A stretch of 64,000 nucleotides of DNA from Phascolarctos cinereus (GCF_002099425.1 NW_018344037.1:9757001-9821000); one strand, 5' to 3'. Positions 45,860-57,745 are shown, counted from the first letter of the stretch. Notes: generated by a model not told the origin, from the sequence alone. Made by a program: numbers and translations.

Positions 45860-47400
45860 GACCTCAGTGACTAATTCATTCCACTCCTTAAAAGAACCCC
45901 CACTATAACATACCTGATAATGTTTATTCAGCCTTTATTTGAAAACCACAATGACAGAGAACTCACCATCTTTGTAACGGGGAAGTCTTTTACATCTTGG
46001 TATGTCTCTAATTGTTAGGACTTAGCCTAAATTTGCCTCATTGCAACTTTGAATTATTGCTGCTGGCTCTGTCCTCTAGAGCAAATGGGACAAATCTAAT
46101 CACTCTTACAAAAATTCTCTCATTTAGCACTTAAAGGAAGCCACTATATCATTCTCCACTTTCCAACTCCCAAGCTTCTCTTTACTAGGTTCAAAATCCC
46201 CACTTCATTCAACTAATCTTCATATGACATAGTCTCAAGGCACTTCAGCATTCTGATTCAATTTCTTTGCATGTTCTTCAGTTTATCATTTATATTACTA
46301 AAAATAGGATACCTAAAATTGAATGTGGGCACTCAAGGTTTGGTCTAACTGTGGCAAGGTACAAAGGGATTATTATCACCTTATTCATGGAAAAAAGTCT
46401 TCTCAATGGACAGCACAAAATAGAATTAGCCTTTTTGAATGTCATATGATGGAAATATTGAACTTGCAGTCCACTGAAATCTCCAGTTTTTTCCCTGACA
46501 AACTTCTCCTTAACCATGATTTTCCCCACTCTGTGCTGGTGAAACCCTTTTTTTTTGAACCCCAGTATGACTTTACATTTATTGCATTGAATTTCATCTT
46601 ATTTAGCTTCAATCTAATACTTTAGCCTTTCAAGAACTTTTTCTGTATCCTAAATGTCATTGCCCAGCTTGCTGTCATGTTTAAAATTTGATGAGCATGC
46701 CATCTTTTTTCTTTTATACAATCCTTTAATCTAGTGACATATATTTTTTAGTGAAGCACACATCAAGCATATTAATCATTACATTGGAGACCTCTTATCA
46801 AGTTGACACTGAACTATTAAATACTCTTTGAGTATGGTCATTCACTCATTTATGAATCCACTGAATCTTATCATTGTTTTAGTTCATATTCTTCATCTGC
46901 TTCATAAGATGGATATAAGATACTTGATCAAGTGCTTTCTGTATATCTAGGTTAAGTCTACCTTTGGCATTTTCCTCATTTAATTTTTTTTAAGAGGGTA
47001 AGAAAAAGAGAATTAAGATTAGCCTAAAATATTGAACTCCACCAGCTATCTCTTTAATTCATTCTAGAATTTTTATAGCAATCAAGGTCAGGTTCACAAG
47101 GTCCAGGTATATAGTTTGCAGGCTTTTCCTTCTTAAAAATTTGGACATTTTCTCTTCCCTAATCTCATAGTACTTTTATTATCCAAGATATTTCAAATCC
47201 TAGGGGTAGTGACTCAGTAAACACATCTATCTACTTGTTTCTTATTTTGTTTTTCAACCTGAGCATGTAGACTTAATCTTGGTCCAGTGACTTGAATTCA
47301 TGAGGCCAGGTTCGCTTTTATTATCTCCTTATTTATCTTGGGTATCACCTTGTTGTTAGACTTCTCTCCTACTTTTTGACTCTTTTTGTAATTAGTCTAT
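45860..47400 (-). repeat. CR1/L3-clade LINE, 3' 1.5 kb
   Basis: Reads right to left from reverse transcriptase into the 3' end. The minus frame at 46290-46450 retains KKANSILCCPLRRLFSMNKV and LYLATVRPNLEC, corresponding to the ANSILGCI...LYSALVRPHLEYC motif near the C-terminus of CR1-clade RT. Upstream parts (46650-47360) fit the finger/palm region by order ('gatacttgatcaagtgcttt', 'gtttgcaggcttttccttct'). The 3' end near 45870 is 'gaagggacctcagtgactaa'. Ancient and heavily broken. Confidence 0.75.
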
Positions 47401-47484
47401 CTAGCGGTAAATAATATCTAGTTAGACCTTCTGTAATAGACATTTCTTCTCTTTTCTCATTAGAATATTAGAATACAATTAGAA

Positions 47485-47590
47485 TATTGTCCTCAAGGAC
47501 AAGGTCTATTTCATTTTCATATACCTAGTACTGAACAAAGTACTCTGCACAGAATAGCTGCTTAATACATGTTTGTTGAATTGAATGGAA
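47485..47590 (+). repeat. L2 LINE 3' tail
   Basis: 'attgtcctcaaggacaaggt', 'acctagtactgaacaaagta', 'ctgcttaatacatgtttgtt', 'gaattgaatgg'. Confidence 0.65.
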
Positions 47591-47599
47591 TTCATTCCT

Positions 47600-47905
47600 T
47601 TCCATCATAGTCCTTCAAATACTTGTGAATAGCCATCATATCCACCCTAAGCCTTCTCTTCTCTCCATCAATGATTTTTACTTGGCCTGATATTCAGTTT
47701 CCTCATTATCCTAATATCCTTCTTCTTGAGACACACTCCAGTTCCTCAATAATCTTCTAAAAATGGGGAACACTAAATGCTCTATTGTAGTCCAACCAAA
47801 CTGGAATACAACAAGACACTTTCATCAGCCCCATTCCTTGATCGTATGACTTTCCCCCCCCACAGCCTGATTATCATCTTTTTGGATGCCACATCAAATC
47901 GCTAT
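47600..47905 (-). repeat. CR1/L3-clade LINE, second fragment
   Basis: 'ccttcaaatacttgtgaata', 'gccatcatatccaccctaag', 'acacactccagttcctcaat', 'ctattgtagtccaaccaaac', 'ttttggatgccacatcaaat'. Overlaps in content with 46070-46450, so it is a separate copy. Confidence 0.65.
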
Positions 47906-47909
47906 GGCA

Positions 47910-48092
47910 AAATGGGGGGAAAAAGTACTAGACTTGAAATCAGAGAATATGGGGTCTGCTTCTGTTATTTACTGCCTGTGTTATGCTGAGAAAGTTGTTT
48001 AAATTCTGAATATTATTTTCTCCATTTATAAAATAGGAAGCTGGACTGGATGATCTAAATTCCCTTCCATTTCCATATCTGTGATGATCTAT
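47910..48092 (+). repeat. MIR3/THER1-like CORE-SINE
   Basis: 'aaagtactagacttgaaatc', 'ggggtctgcttctgttattt', 'ctccatttataaaataggaa', 'gctggactggatgatctaaa', 'tccatatctgtgatgatcta'. Confidence 0.7.
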
Positions 48093-48207
48093 ATTGAGTT
48101 TTTGGTCCACTAAAAACCCCAAAACTTTTTCACATGAAGTAATATGGTAGTTATATCTATGCCTTTGTCATTTTGTACTTGTACAATTACTTTTATGAAC
48201 CCAATTT

Positions 48208-48640
48208 TGAAAAAAATAAATCAATCAACTATCATTTATTAAATGCTGACTGTGTGCCTGTTCTCATGCTAAGCTGGACATCTAAGGAAACAATCCCTAG
48301 TCACAAGAATTTTGACACCCAATGGGGAAGATAGTAAGTAATTATATAAGTACATACAGACTAAATATACAGTAAGTACAAATAAACAAATAAACAAAGT
48401 AGTTTGGGAGGGATGATGCAAGCTACTGAGGGAAAGACAAAAGACTTCATGACAAAAGTGGTTTAGAGAATTTTGTCTTGAAAAGAGTGACTCTGTGTCA
48501 TTGGAGGTTAAAGAGGAGTGCATTCTAGGCTTATGAACAGCCAAAATTTCCCAGTGACCACAGATAGAGTCTCCTTTGTGAGGAGCAGAGAGAAGACCAG
48601 TTTGGCTGTATAGCAGGGTGTAGGAAGGAAGTGGAGCAGT
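48208..48640 (-). repeat. L2 LINE 3' region
   Basis: 'caactatcatttattaaatg', 'ctgactgtgtgcctgttctc', then 'gaattttgtcttgaaaagag', 'aggagtgcattctaggctta', 'gaagaccagtttggctgtat'. The 138-codon minus frame at 48269-48685 lies within this repeat and is not taken as a gene. Confidence 0.65.
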
Positions 48641-49701
48641 GCTAAATGAGAAGAAAAATGTTTTCTTTATTAATATAAAATGCATTTGTCACTTTTGAGA
48701 CTTTTCTTATATGCAAGATGTTATGTAAAAAAAATCAACAACGTAAATGTGATATAGCAGAAGTATGGTAAGATAATTGTGAAAAAAAAAACCTGGGGAT
48801 TTTACTGAACTGAAAGCTCAGTTTGAGCAATCATAGGATTTGCAAATAGAAGAGAACTTAATTCACTTCATCCAATCACCCATTTTATAGTGAAGGCAAG
48901 TGAAACTCATAGGGATCAAGTGTCTTTTCATTGTTACAGGAATAGGTGGGTTCCTATTAAAGACAAATATTTAAAATAACTGGAAAAAATAATAAATCAC
49001 AATCAATTTTAAATTATATGAAATTTCAGTTTCTAACATGATTTTGCTGTTACCTCACAAAAGTACTGCACTTAATATGGTACTTCCATGTTAGAATCCT
49101 TCCAACTCCATTGCTGCACACACATACACACATACACAAAGACAACTTTTCAAGTTAGTAATATGACCCATGAAACCTAATTGAGAGCATCCTCTCTTTC
49201 CACAGCCTAGTTACAGAATGGTCTCAGCTATAATATGATTCAGTGGCATGAATTCAGGGAGCACATTATTGTCAGATTCCATTTTTGCATTAGGAGTATC
49301 TCAATTGATGAAACATTTAGTAAGGGGGAAGGGACCTTACCTACTTCATAGCTAAAATTGGATAAGTGCCTACCAGCTCTATGTCATTTAGTAAAGAAAT
49401 GATTTAGAAATACACTTGATACCAAAAAAAAATAGTTTTGCATCATTATACAACCTAAACAAATATGTATATACTGATGTAACATTCTGAATCATAAAAA
49501 TGGGAAAGATATTCCCTTGTCTTTTCATGGTCTTTAAGTACTATTAAGATTTTCTATAAAATGACACAAGCAAAAACAACAGATTTTGAAATGAAAAATA
49601 CAGGATTAAAGCATTTTATCATAAACCCTAAACTGGTGTGCCGTTAGAAATTAAAAAAAAAAATGAAGGTCTCATTTTGGGGAAAATATAAGAGTCTTAC
49701 T
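48641..49701. other. No confident feature
   Basis: AT-rich. 48835-48960 ('agaagagaacttaattcact', 'agtgaaactcatagggatca') is a possible very old reversed MIR3-like SINE. No coding signal. Confidence 0.4.
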
Positions 49702-49962
49702 GAAGGAAATAGGTGGCATAGTGGATAGTGTACTGGGCCTGAAGTTAGGAAGACCCTGAGTTCAAATGTGGCCTCAAATACTTACTAGCTATAGGTCCGG
49801 GGACAAGTCACTTAAACTTCTATCTGCCTCAATTTCCTCATCTGTAAAATGGAGATAATAATAGCAACTTCCCAGAGTTGTTATGTAATTAAAACAATTT
49901 TTAAATAGCTTAGCACAGTGCTTGGCACATAAAAGGTATTTAATAAACACTTGTCCTGTTTC
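49702..49962 (+). repeat. MIR-family SINE, well preserved
   Basis: 'ataggtggcatagtggatag', 'gaagaccctgagttcaaatg', 'cctcaatttcctcatctgta', 'gagttgttatgtaattaaaa', 'agcttagcacagtgcttggc', 'atttaataaacacttgtcct'. It combines a Mar1/tRNA-like head with a MIR/L2 tail, as in marsupial MIR subfamilies. Confidence 0.85.
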
Positions 49963-50403
49963 TTATGAGCATGTACTTGAAAATAGGCAGCATATATTTT
50001 GCAATTTTTAAAGCCCATATGATTTACTTTCGCACTCCAGAAATAGATATAGTGGTCTGTGTGTTCAGATTGGGGATTTACCAGACAAAAGGTCAGAAGA
50101 GAGGAGATTTAAATTGAAGAGAAAGGCAGTATGGAAGCACATGGACCATAATCCTCATTTTCATCATCGCCTTCACTCTTTCCCAACATAATCTTGGACT
50201 CTGTCTCTGGGATCCACCTTGGGGTCTGATATTTTCAACTTATCCTGTAGAGACCAGATCTCCACATCACTTTCTGGCCATTTCTAATCCGTGTTTCCAT
50301 GTGAATATAACCAGCTTTTCTTCCAACTTCCCTTTATATGTTTTTCTTCCCAATTTGAATGTTCCTTGATGGAGTCCTTAATAAATTTTGTGTTTAGTAA
50401 TTA
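49963..50403. other. No recognised feature
   Basis: No repeat or coding signal identified between the MIR and Mar1 copies. Confidence 0.45.
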
Positions 50404-50622
50404 CAATGGTGTCCAACTTTTTGTGTTCACATTTGGGGTTCTCTCAACAAAGATCCTGAAGTGGTTTATCAATTCCTTCTCCAACTCATTTTACAGATGA
50501 GCAGCTGAGGCAAACAGGGTCACACAGCTAGTAAATATCTGAGGCCATATTTGAACTCAGGAAGATGAGTCTTCCTGATTCCAAATACAGTGCTCTCTCT
50601 ACTTTGCCACCTAGCTGCCCCC
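50404..50622 (-). repeat. Mar1-type SINE
   Basis: 'tggtgtccaactttttgtgt', 'cacatttggggttctctcaa', 'gaagtggtttatcaattcct', 'cagatgagcagctgaggcaa', 'actttgccacctagctgccc'. Part of the CORE is deleted. Confidence 0.85.
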
Positions 50623-51439
50623 TTAAGAAATGCTTCACCATTAATTCATCCATTCTGAGGTTAATATTTATTATGGAAACCAACATACTTAAATAGCCTG
50701 AACAAAACGGGATGCTAATTCAAAATTAAAAAAAAAAAGTTATAAGGCTATTGTTGCATCTTTATGCCTTTGAATAAATCCACAAATAAGTCTAAGATTT
50801 TATGAGATAAGATAAGAAGAAATAGTGTAGTTTATTCTAACAACTGACATTTTTAGAGTACTTTGTAGTTTTGTATCAAAAGTTGTGATAAACATACAAG
50901 AGAATTTAGTACAAGGTTTCTTTTTTTTCTTTATTCAAAAAGTGTCATATTCTGATACTTCTCTACTTTGATAGATCCATGACCTCCTTTATTTAGATTC
51001 TCTTACCTGTAGAGCAGATCCCAAGGCATTCATGCATGTAACCTGCTGCCAAATGTTTTCTCCTTACTTGAAAAGCCTAGGAACACCCTAGAGACTTCTC
51101 TCTTTTCTCTGATTATCCTCACCCACATAGAATCCTGGAATATTATTATCTGGCATCCCCCAAGGGTGAACATCATGCATTATATTACAGCCTCTACTTA
51201 GAGTGTTATAGCTCTTTCACACTTTTGAAGCTGAGAGTTACTTTAGCTGACTTAAACTACTTTCCCACAGACACAATGCTTTTCACTTGAACTAACTGTG
51301 TGAGAATCTCTTTTTGGGATGATCAAAGGTGGGTCAACTCAAGTTTAAGCCACACTATTTAGCTATGTCTCCTTTAAATAATTTGACTTTCTGATTCCTG
51401 ATAGCACGAACACCTCACAGTGTTACTCGATTAAGAATG
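50623..51439. other. No recognised feature
   Basis: Moderately complex sequence without a named repeat or an exon that I can support. Confidence 0.4.
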
Positions 51440-51533
51440 GAAGCTGGTTTTTCCTTTTCTTTTTATCCTAACACTTATGACTGTGCTTGTCATACAGCAA
51501 GTTTTTAATAAATATTTGTCAACTGACTGATTT
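51440..51533 (+). repeat. L2 LINE 3' tail
   Basis: 'tcctaacacttatgactgtg', 'cttgtcatacagcaagtttt', 'aataaatatttgtcaactga'. Confidence 0.65.
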
Positions 51534-52264
51534 GTAAGTATAATGCACTTCTATCAAAATGCCATGTAACCTGCTATGAAGAAAAGTTACTGTGATCAGA
51601 CTGGTTCTGATGCATATAGCATGACCTTCAATCAGGCACCTGAATTTTAAAATATTTAACTTATTGATTGAGCCTTTGGGGAGTTAGAGAGGTAACCTCA
51701 CTCTTTATACTTGTTTTTCCATCTCTCACTTTCCATCACCTGGCTTGGATCATGCTTATGCTTGTTTAAGCCTAGAGATCGGCTCAGACAATTATGCCTC
51801 TCCACTTAAAATTCTAAGTGGCTGATATAGTTATCAAGTGGGAACATCCCTTGGTTATTTGGTAAGTATAAACAAGTCCCAGAAATCTCCCTAAGGTGTA
51901 ACTTAAAATTACATAAAGTCTATTCAGTCTGACTGAGGAAACTTGGTCACACACTTTGGGTCATTGATAAAATATCAAGCCATTTTGGGCCCGGAGAATT
52001 TGAATTCCTGGCAAAGTAGAATAGAAAGAACTTTCTGTGAGAAGGAATTGCTTGAGGGAGAAAATTGTGCCTTAAACTACTTATCCTCTCCATCCCTTGG
52101 TTTGAGGAGGACTTTGTGACCATTGAAGGGTCAATAGGACATTATACTTCTCATTTTGTTATCATCACCTTAGCATCATCCCTGAAGTATCTGACAATTG
52201 TGTTTATATAAGGAGCCATAAGCAGACTGAACAAAAATTCAAGGCTCTACAAAGAATTCAGCAG
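51534..52264. other. No recognised feature
   Basis: Nothing identified up to the 5' flank of the L1 insertion. Confidence 0.45.
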
Positions 52265-53570
52265 AAAACTATACCGTTTTGGGGCACAAAGAATTGGAAA
52301 TTGAGGGGATGCCCATCAATTGGGGAATGGCTGAACAAGTTATGGTATATAAATGTAATGGAATACTATTGTGCTATAAGAAATGATGAGCAGGCAGAAT
52401 TTAAAAAAATAAAACAAACAAACTTGGAAAGACTTACATGAACCCATGCAGAGTGAAATGAGCAGAACCAGTAGAACATTGTACACAGTAACAGCCATAT
52501 TATGGGATGACTGATTTTGATAGACTTGGCTCTTCACAGCAACACAAAGATCTAAGACAGCTCCAAAAGATTCATGATGGAAATTGCTATCCATGGGTGG
52601 AACCAAAATGGCAGAGTAAAAGCAGTGACTTACTTGAGCTCTCCTCCAAACCCCTCCAAATACCTATAAAAAATGGCTATAAAGAAATTCTAAAGCACCA
52701 AAAAGACTAAGTAAAACAAATTTACAACCCAAGACATCCTTGATGGTTGATTGGAAAGGTGTATTGCACCAGGCTGGGAAAGGAGTGCAGTTTGGCATTG
52801 GGCACACAAGCAAGGCAGGTCTCAGTGAACCTGGAGCAGGCCTCAGAGGACTGAATCATGGGCAGCTATAGCAGTTTCCAGATTTCTCAACCCACGAACA
52901 CCAAAGACAACTTAGAAGATCAGTGGGAAAAGTCTGTGTCTGCAGTGAGAGAGAGAACACATGGTCCCAGCCCTGGTCCCCAAGCTTGGCCTCAGGGCAA
53001 CAGCTGCTTCCAGAGCTTCTGGCCCATAGACTGAGGGGGAATCAAGTAGCTGATTGGAGGGGGATTGCAGGGATCTCTTTGCTGGTGCCAAGGGAGGAAT
53101 CTCTTGCTTTGCCCGTAGTTGGATCTGGGTCACAGTTCTGGGTGGCAGTCCTGGGGCAAGAAGGAGTGCTGGCTTGGAGGAACTTGTAGTGATGGTGAGA
53201 GGAAATCCTCCTCACAGTTCCAAGGCAGACAGGGGTGCTTGTGTTCACTCATAGAACAGAGTACGGGCCAGGAAAAGAGTAAACACCTTGCCTCTTATCA
53301 TATCACCTTGGAAGAACTGAAAATTGACAGGTCCCTACAAGTATCTCTGAAAACAGCTGCACAAACCCCCCCAAAGCTTGGGACAGTACGTTCTGAACAC
53401 TGGAAACAGACCCCTACCTTAACAAAGATTTTAAAACTCAAGTAATTGGCTGGAATCATGAATAAACAAAGGTCTAAAAAAGTCAGACTATAGAATCTTT
53501 CTTTGGTAACAAAGAAGATCCAGAAGACCACAAAGTCAAAACTCCTACATCCTAAGCCTCCAAGAAAAAT

Positions 53571-54136
53571 ATGAATCAGTCCCAGGCTATGGAAAAGCTC
53601 AAAAAGGAATTTGAGAAACAAGTAAGAGAAATAGAGGAAAAACTGGGAAGAGAAATGAGAGTGATGCAAGAAAATCACAAAAAACAAGTCAACAGCTTGC
53701 TAAAGGAGACCCAAAAAAAAAAATGCTGGAGAAAATAACGCCTTAAAAAATAGCCTAACCCAAATGGCAAAAGAGTTCCAAAAAGCCAATGAGGAGAAGA
53801 ATGCCCTAAAAAGCAAAACTGGCCAAATGGAAAAGAAAGTCTAAAAGCTTACTGAAGAAAATACTTCCTTAAAATTAGAATAAAGCAATTGGAAGAGAGT
53901 GACTTTATGAGAAATCATGACATAGCAGGAACAAATCCAAAAGAATGAAAAATTAGAAAACAATGTGAAATATCTCATTGGAAAAACAACTGACCTGGAA
54001 AATAGGTAGAGGAGAGAGAATTTAAAAATTATTGGACTATCTGAAAGCCATGATCAAAAAAGAGCCTAGACATCATCTTTCAAGAAATTATCAAGGAAAA
54101 CTGCCCTGATATTTAGAACCAGAGAGCAAAATAGAA
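53571..54136 (+). pseudogene. HAL1 ORF1, N-terminal and coiled-coil part
   Basis: Opens at ATG 53571 (MNQSQAMEKLKKEFEKQVRE, then EEKLGREMRVMQENHKKQV), a strongly charged heptad region like L1 ORF1p coiled coils. It is then interrupted more than once before the RRM part; for example the frame stops at 53842 and again after 'ttaaaattagaa'. Not a working ORF as a whole. Confidence 0.7.
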
Positions 54137-54529
54137 ATGGAAAGAATTCACAGATCACTTCCTGAAAGAGATCCCCTAAGGAAAACTCCTAGGAATACTA
54201 TAGCCAAATTCCAGAGTCCCCAGGTCAAGGAGAAAATATTACAAGTAGCCAGAAAGAAACAATTCAAGTATTGTGGAAACACAATATGGATAATACAAGA
54301 TTTAGCAGCTTCTACATTAAGGGACCAGAGGGCATTGAATATAACATTACAGAGAGCAAAGGAGATAAAATTACAACCAAGAATCACCTACCCAGTAAAA
54401 CTGAGTACAATCTTTCAGGGGAAAAAATGGTCATTAAATGAAATAGGGGACTTTCAAGCATTCTTGATGAAAAGACCAGAGTTGAATAGGAAATTTGACT
54501 TTCAAATACAAGACTCAAGTGAAACATGA
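54137..54529 (+). CDS. HAL1 ORF1 C-terminal half (RRM and CTD), still open
   Basis: 130 codons. Residues 1-50 (MERIHRSLPERDPLRKTPRN, then TIAKFQSPQVKEKILQVARK) match the RRM of L1 ORF1p, an RNA-binding chaperone of the LINE RNP. Residues 53-110 (DLAAST, LRDQRALNITLQRAKE, ITYPVKLSTIFQGKKW, then FQAFLMKRPEL) match the C-terminal domain. The Met at 54137 is internal to ORF1; the upstream half is broken, so no complete protein is expected. The open state suggests the insertion is younger than the other LINEs here. Confidence 0.75.
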   Translation: MERIHRSLPERDPLRKTPRNTIAKFQSPQVKEKILQVARKKQFKYCGNTIWIIQDLAASTLRDQRALNITLQRAKEIKLQPRITYPVKLSTIFQGKKWSLNEIGDFQAFLMKRPELNRKFDFQIQDSSET

Positions 54530-55236
54530 AGAGGTAAACAGGAAAGAGAAATCATAAGAGACTTATTAAAGTCAAACTGTTTACATTCCTGGATGGAGGG
54601 AGGGAAAAATTTATCTGTATTTATAGTTAGATAGATAGATAGAGGGCACAAGGTGAGTTGAACATGAAGGGGTGATAATATCTGGAAAATAAAATTAAGG
54701 GTGAGAGAGGAGTATACTGGGAGAAGGAGAAAGGGAGAGGTAGAATGGGGTAAATTATCTCACATGAAACAGACAAGAAAAGGCTTTTACATTGGAGGGG
54801 AAATGGGGGAAGGTGAGAGGGAATGAGTGAATCTCATTCTCATAGGATTTGGCTTAAGGAGGGAATAACATACACATTCAGTTGCGGGGGAAAAAAAGAA
54901 ATTGCTATCCACACCCAGAGAAAGAACTATGGAGTCTGAATGGAGATGGAAACATACTCTTTGCTTTCCTTTTCCTTTTTTGTTTTGTTCTATTGCTTCA
55001 TTCTTGTGGTTCCCGCATTAGTTCTAATTGTTCTTTACATCATGACTAATGGGAAAATGTGCTTAGCATGAATGTATATGTACAGCCTATATTGGATTGT
55101 ATGTTGTCTTAGGAGGAGGGTGGGAGGAGAAGAAATTGGAGGATGAGAAAATTTAAAACTCAAAATCTTATGGAAGTGAATGTTGAAAACTAAAAAATAA
55201 ATAAATTTTTTAAAAAAAGAAAAGAAAAGCTATACC

Positions 55237-55865
55237 ATACTTAAAAAGAGAATCTGTAAGACTCCAGCAAAAGAAATTCTGAGCTATGATTCACTCCTTT
55301 GTCACACATGTTGTCTAAGCCTGAATCCACTTTCCCCTAGAAGGAATATTGCCACACACGGTATATGTATTTGTAAAGGTGGGACCTATAGAAACCAATA
55401 AAATCAGATCCTTGTAGTATTAAACTAATCATTAGTACTACAACTTCAAAAAATAAAAAGAGAACCAAGCAAACAGACTTCTCATTGATAGGTCAAAGAA
55501 TCCTAGCCAGAAAGCCTATTTGCATTCTCTTGGGAGAGTAAGAAAGGACATGATCCAGAGGATGGGGTTTGCCACATGAAAGCAACAATGTAAAAACAAT
55601 ATTGTAGTGCAGGAAACAATTAGAGAAAGGGATGTTTGTGAAATCAATACAGAAAGGTTTTTGCTTGGACAAGGAGAAATGAAACCCTTCACTAAGTTAA
55701 TGAATTAATTTAGAAGATAAGAAATTGATGAATGCTTGTTAAAGTAAAATGAAAATTAATAGCTATCTAATTTTGAGGCAAATAACTCCTGAACAACAAG
55801 AAGAAAATAGATGTAAAGTGGAAAACTCATTAAGATGCATATTGTAGTTTTGTTAGAGAAAAAAG
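55237..55865. other. No recognised feature
   Basis: Right flank of the L1. AT-rich, no repeat named. Confidence 0.45.
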
Positions 55866-55996
55866 TATATGTGTGTATATATATATAAATAAAATGTATA
55901 TATGTATATATAAATGTATATATGTATAAATGTATGTGTATATATAAATGTATATATATATATATAAATGTATGTATATATATACACATATATATG
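55866..55996. repeat. (TATATG/TATA)n AT-rich microsatellite
   Basis: About 130 bases of TATA, TATG and 'aaatgtatata' units. The Tyr/Ile/His-rich minus frame over it is an artefact. Confidence 0.9.
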
Positions 55997-56329
55997 AAGA
56001 GATTTTGGTGTTTAAAGAAATTATGCTATATTCTTAAAATAGCATATTCATGAAGGTCAAGACAAGAGTATGTCTTTCAAAAGTGTTGATTGAATTAATT
56101 TTTATAATTTTATATCAACTAAAAAGTCAATTTTTAAATGAACAAGAAAAAAAGTAAATCCATGAAGGACATGCATTATTCAACAAGAAGATTCAAGTCA
56201 CATAATTAGGAAGTGGCAACTAGTGTTCCTACGATTCTTCCAAATCATACACATTTGTGGACATACTAGCACACATGGACTACAAATAAATATATTTCAT
56301 TTTTTACTTTACTGAATTTTTAAAGTCCA
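55997..56329. other. No recognised feature
   Basis: AT-rich, nothing identified. Confidence 0.45.
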
Positions 56330-56545
56330 AATGGAAAGGAAATTTTGGTGTAGTAATAAGAGAACTGGCTTTAGTCAGGGAGACCAGGGTTCAGGTCCTG
56401 CTTTGGACTTACCAATTGTGATCCTAGCCAAATCACATACCCTCTTGGTTTTCTAGACAACTCTCTAATACATTAAGTTGTAGAGATTGTGCCAACCTGT
56501 GCTCCTCAGCCACGAATATCCTATATCAATGAAATTATAGTTTTA
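56330..56545 (+). repeat. CORE-SINE with long 3' module
   Basis: 'gtgtagtaataagagaactg', 'accagggttcaggtcctgct', 'cagccaaatcacat'-like middle, then 'agacaactctctaatacatt', 'gccaacctgtgctcctcagc', 'ctatatcaatgaaattatag'. The best-preserved member of the subfamily in this window. Confidence 0.7.
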
Positions 56546-57003
56546 GGAACTATCCCTATCATAACTGTGTCGCTCTGAGCTCTTTCTGAATGATATTTGT
56601 TTGATGTCTATAATAAGTATTTTTAAAATTTTGGAGAACATTTAAATATAAGCAATCAGTTTTCCTCAATAAGAAAAGGAACAAAAAAATAAAACACATC
56701 CTCTGAGGGCACAGCTCCATACTAATGAAATTTCCATAGAGTTTCAAAACTTCTTCAGAAGTCCAAATGTGTGGTCATCAACATTTTATAAATATATGCA
56801 AATTAAAGTAAGAAAATTGATTCAGTAATAACAAACCACCCCTTAATTGTCCTCCAAGGAAAACAAGTTAAATGTACCTTAAAGGTTAGCAAATTTTGGA
56901 TTTGTATTTAAATAGTTACTAAAGTAGTAATGTGCTATTTACTTTATTGAGGTGTTTTCTAGGTAACTTAAGTTCCTTTATGTGTGAATTGTTTTGAAAC
57001 ATT
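56546..57003. other. No recognised feature
   Basis: AT-rich left flank of the L1 insertion. Confidence 0.45.
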
Positions 57004-57018
57004 TCCCTAAGCATTTCT

Positions 57019-57745
57019 TTTTTTTTAAGCTATTAGCAACTCTCATCTTTAGTCTTTTTTAAAAATTAATTTATTTTGATTTATCAACAATCACTTCCAT
57101 ATGCTTTTGAGTTTAAAATTTTTCTCCCCTTTCTTCCCCACCACCCTCCCCAAGATGATGTACAATCTGATATAGGCTATACATATACATTCCTATTAAA
57201 CATATTTTCATATTAGTGATGTTGTAAGTAAGAATTAGAACCAATAGGAGGAACCACCAGAAAGAAGAAACAAAGCTCAACAGAAGGGAAAAAATAGCAA
57301 ATAGTATGCTTTGATCTGCATCCAAACTCCATAGTTCTTTCTTTGGATGTGGATAGTGTTTTCCATCAGGAGGCCTTTGGAGATGTCTTAGATCCTTGTA
57401 TTGTTGGGAAGGGGTAAGTTTATCAATATTAGTTATCACATAATGTGGCTGTTATTGTGTACAATGTTCTCTTGGTTCTGCTCATTTCACTCAGCATCAG
57501 AACATTCAAGTCTTTCCAGGTTTTTCTGAAGTCAGCCTGTTTATTATTTCTTATAGCACAATAGCATTCCACTACATCCATATACCACAACTTGCTCAGC
57601 CATTCCCCAGTTGATGGGCATCCTCTTAATTTCCAATCCTTGGTCACCACAAAAAGAGCTGCTATAAATATTTTTGTACATATGGGTCCTTTTCCCATTT
57701 GTATGATCTCTTTGGGATATAGCCCTAGAAGTGTTGGATCAAAGG
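57019..57745 (-). mobile_element. 5'-truncated L1 with target duplication
   Basis: Poly(T) at 57016-57026 marks the tail; then the reversed 3' UTR ('gtttaaaatttttctcccct', 'gtacaatctgatataggcta') and the end of ORF2, truncated at about 57745. Flanked by 'tccctaagcatttct' (57004-57018) and 'tccctaaacatttct' (57746-57760), 15 bp with one mismatch. Confidence 0.9.
57429..57698 (-). pseudogene. L1 ORF2 C-terminus, open in one frame
   Basis: 89 codons including ICTKIFIAALFVVTKDWKLR, GCPSTGEWLSKLWYMDVVEC and LSEMSRTKRTLYT, the C-terminal Cys-domain end of L1 ORF2p. Endonuclease and RT are missing through 5' truncation, so it has no function. Confidence 0.85.

Larger units (their letters stand above)
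52594..54897 (+). mobile_element. HAL1 (half-L1) insertion, apparently full length
   Basis: Starts 'tgggtggaaccaaaatggca' (L1/HAL1 5' end), has a ~1 kb leader, ORF1 (about 53571-54529) and a short 3' UTR ending 'cattcagttgcggggg' plus seven A. There is no ORF2: only about 370 bases separate the end of ORF1 from the tail. Flanked by a perfect 14-bp duplication 'gaaattgctatcca' (52580-52593 and 54898-54911) of L1 3' UTR sequence. HAL1 elements depend on L1 for movement. Confidence 0.88.
52276..55224 (+). mobile_element. 5'-truncated L1, split by a HAL1 insertion
   Basis: The left part (52276-52593) holds the end of ORF2: the frame near 52290 reads KNWKLRGCPSIGEWLNKLWY, then 'gagtgaaatgagcagaacca'. 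The right part (54912-55224) is the L1 3' UTR ('acacccagagaaagaactat', 'ttgggagga'-type G-rich end, 'ataaataaattttt') and A-rich tail. The two parts join exactly if the HAL1 and one copy of its duplication are removed. Outer flanks 'aaaactatacc' (52265-52275) and 'aaaagctatacc' (55225-55236) look like its target duplication. Confidence 0.85.

Noticed and set aside
48269-48685. 138-codon minus-strand ORF
   Set aside because: It lies within a reversed L2 3' region and shows no domain; length is plausible by chance.
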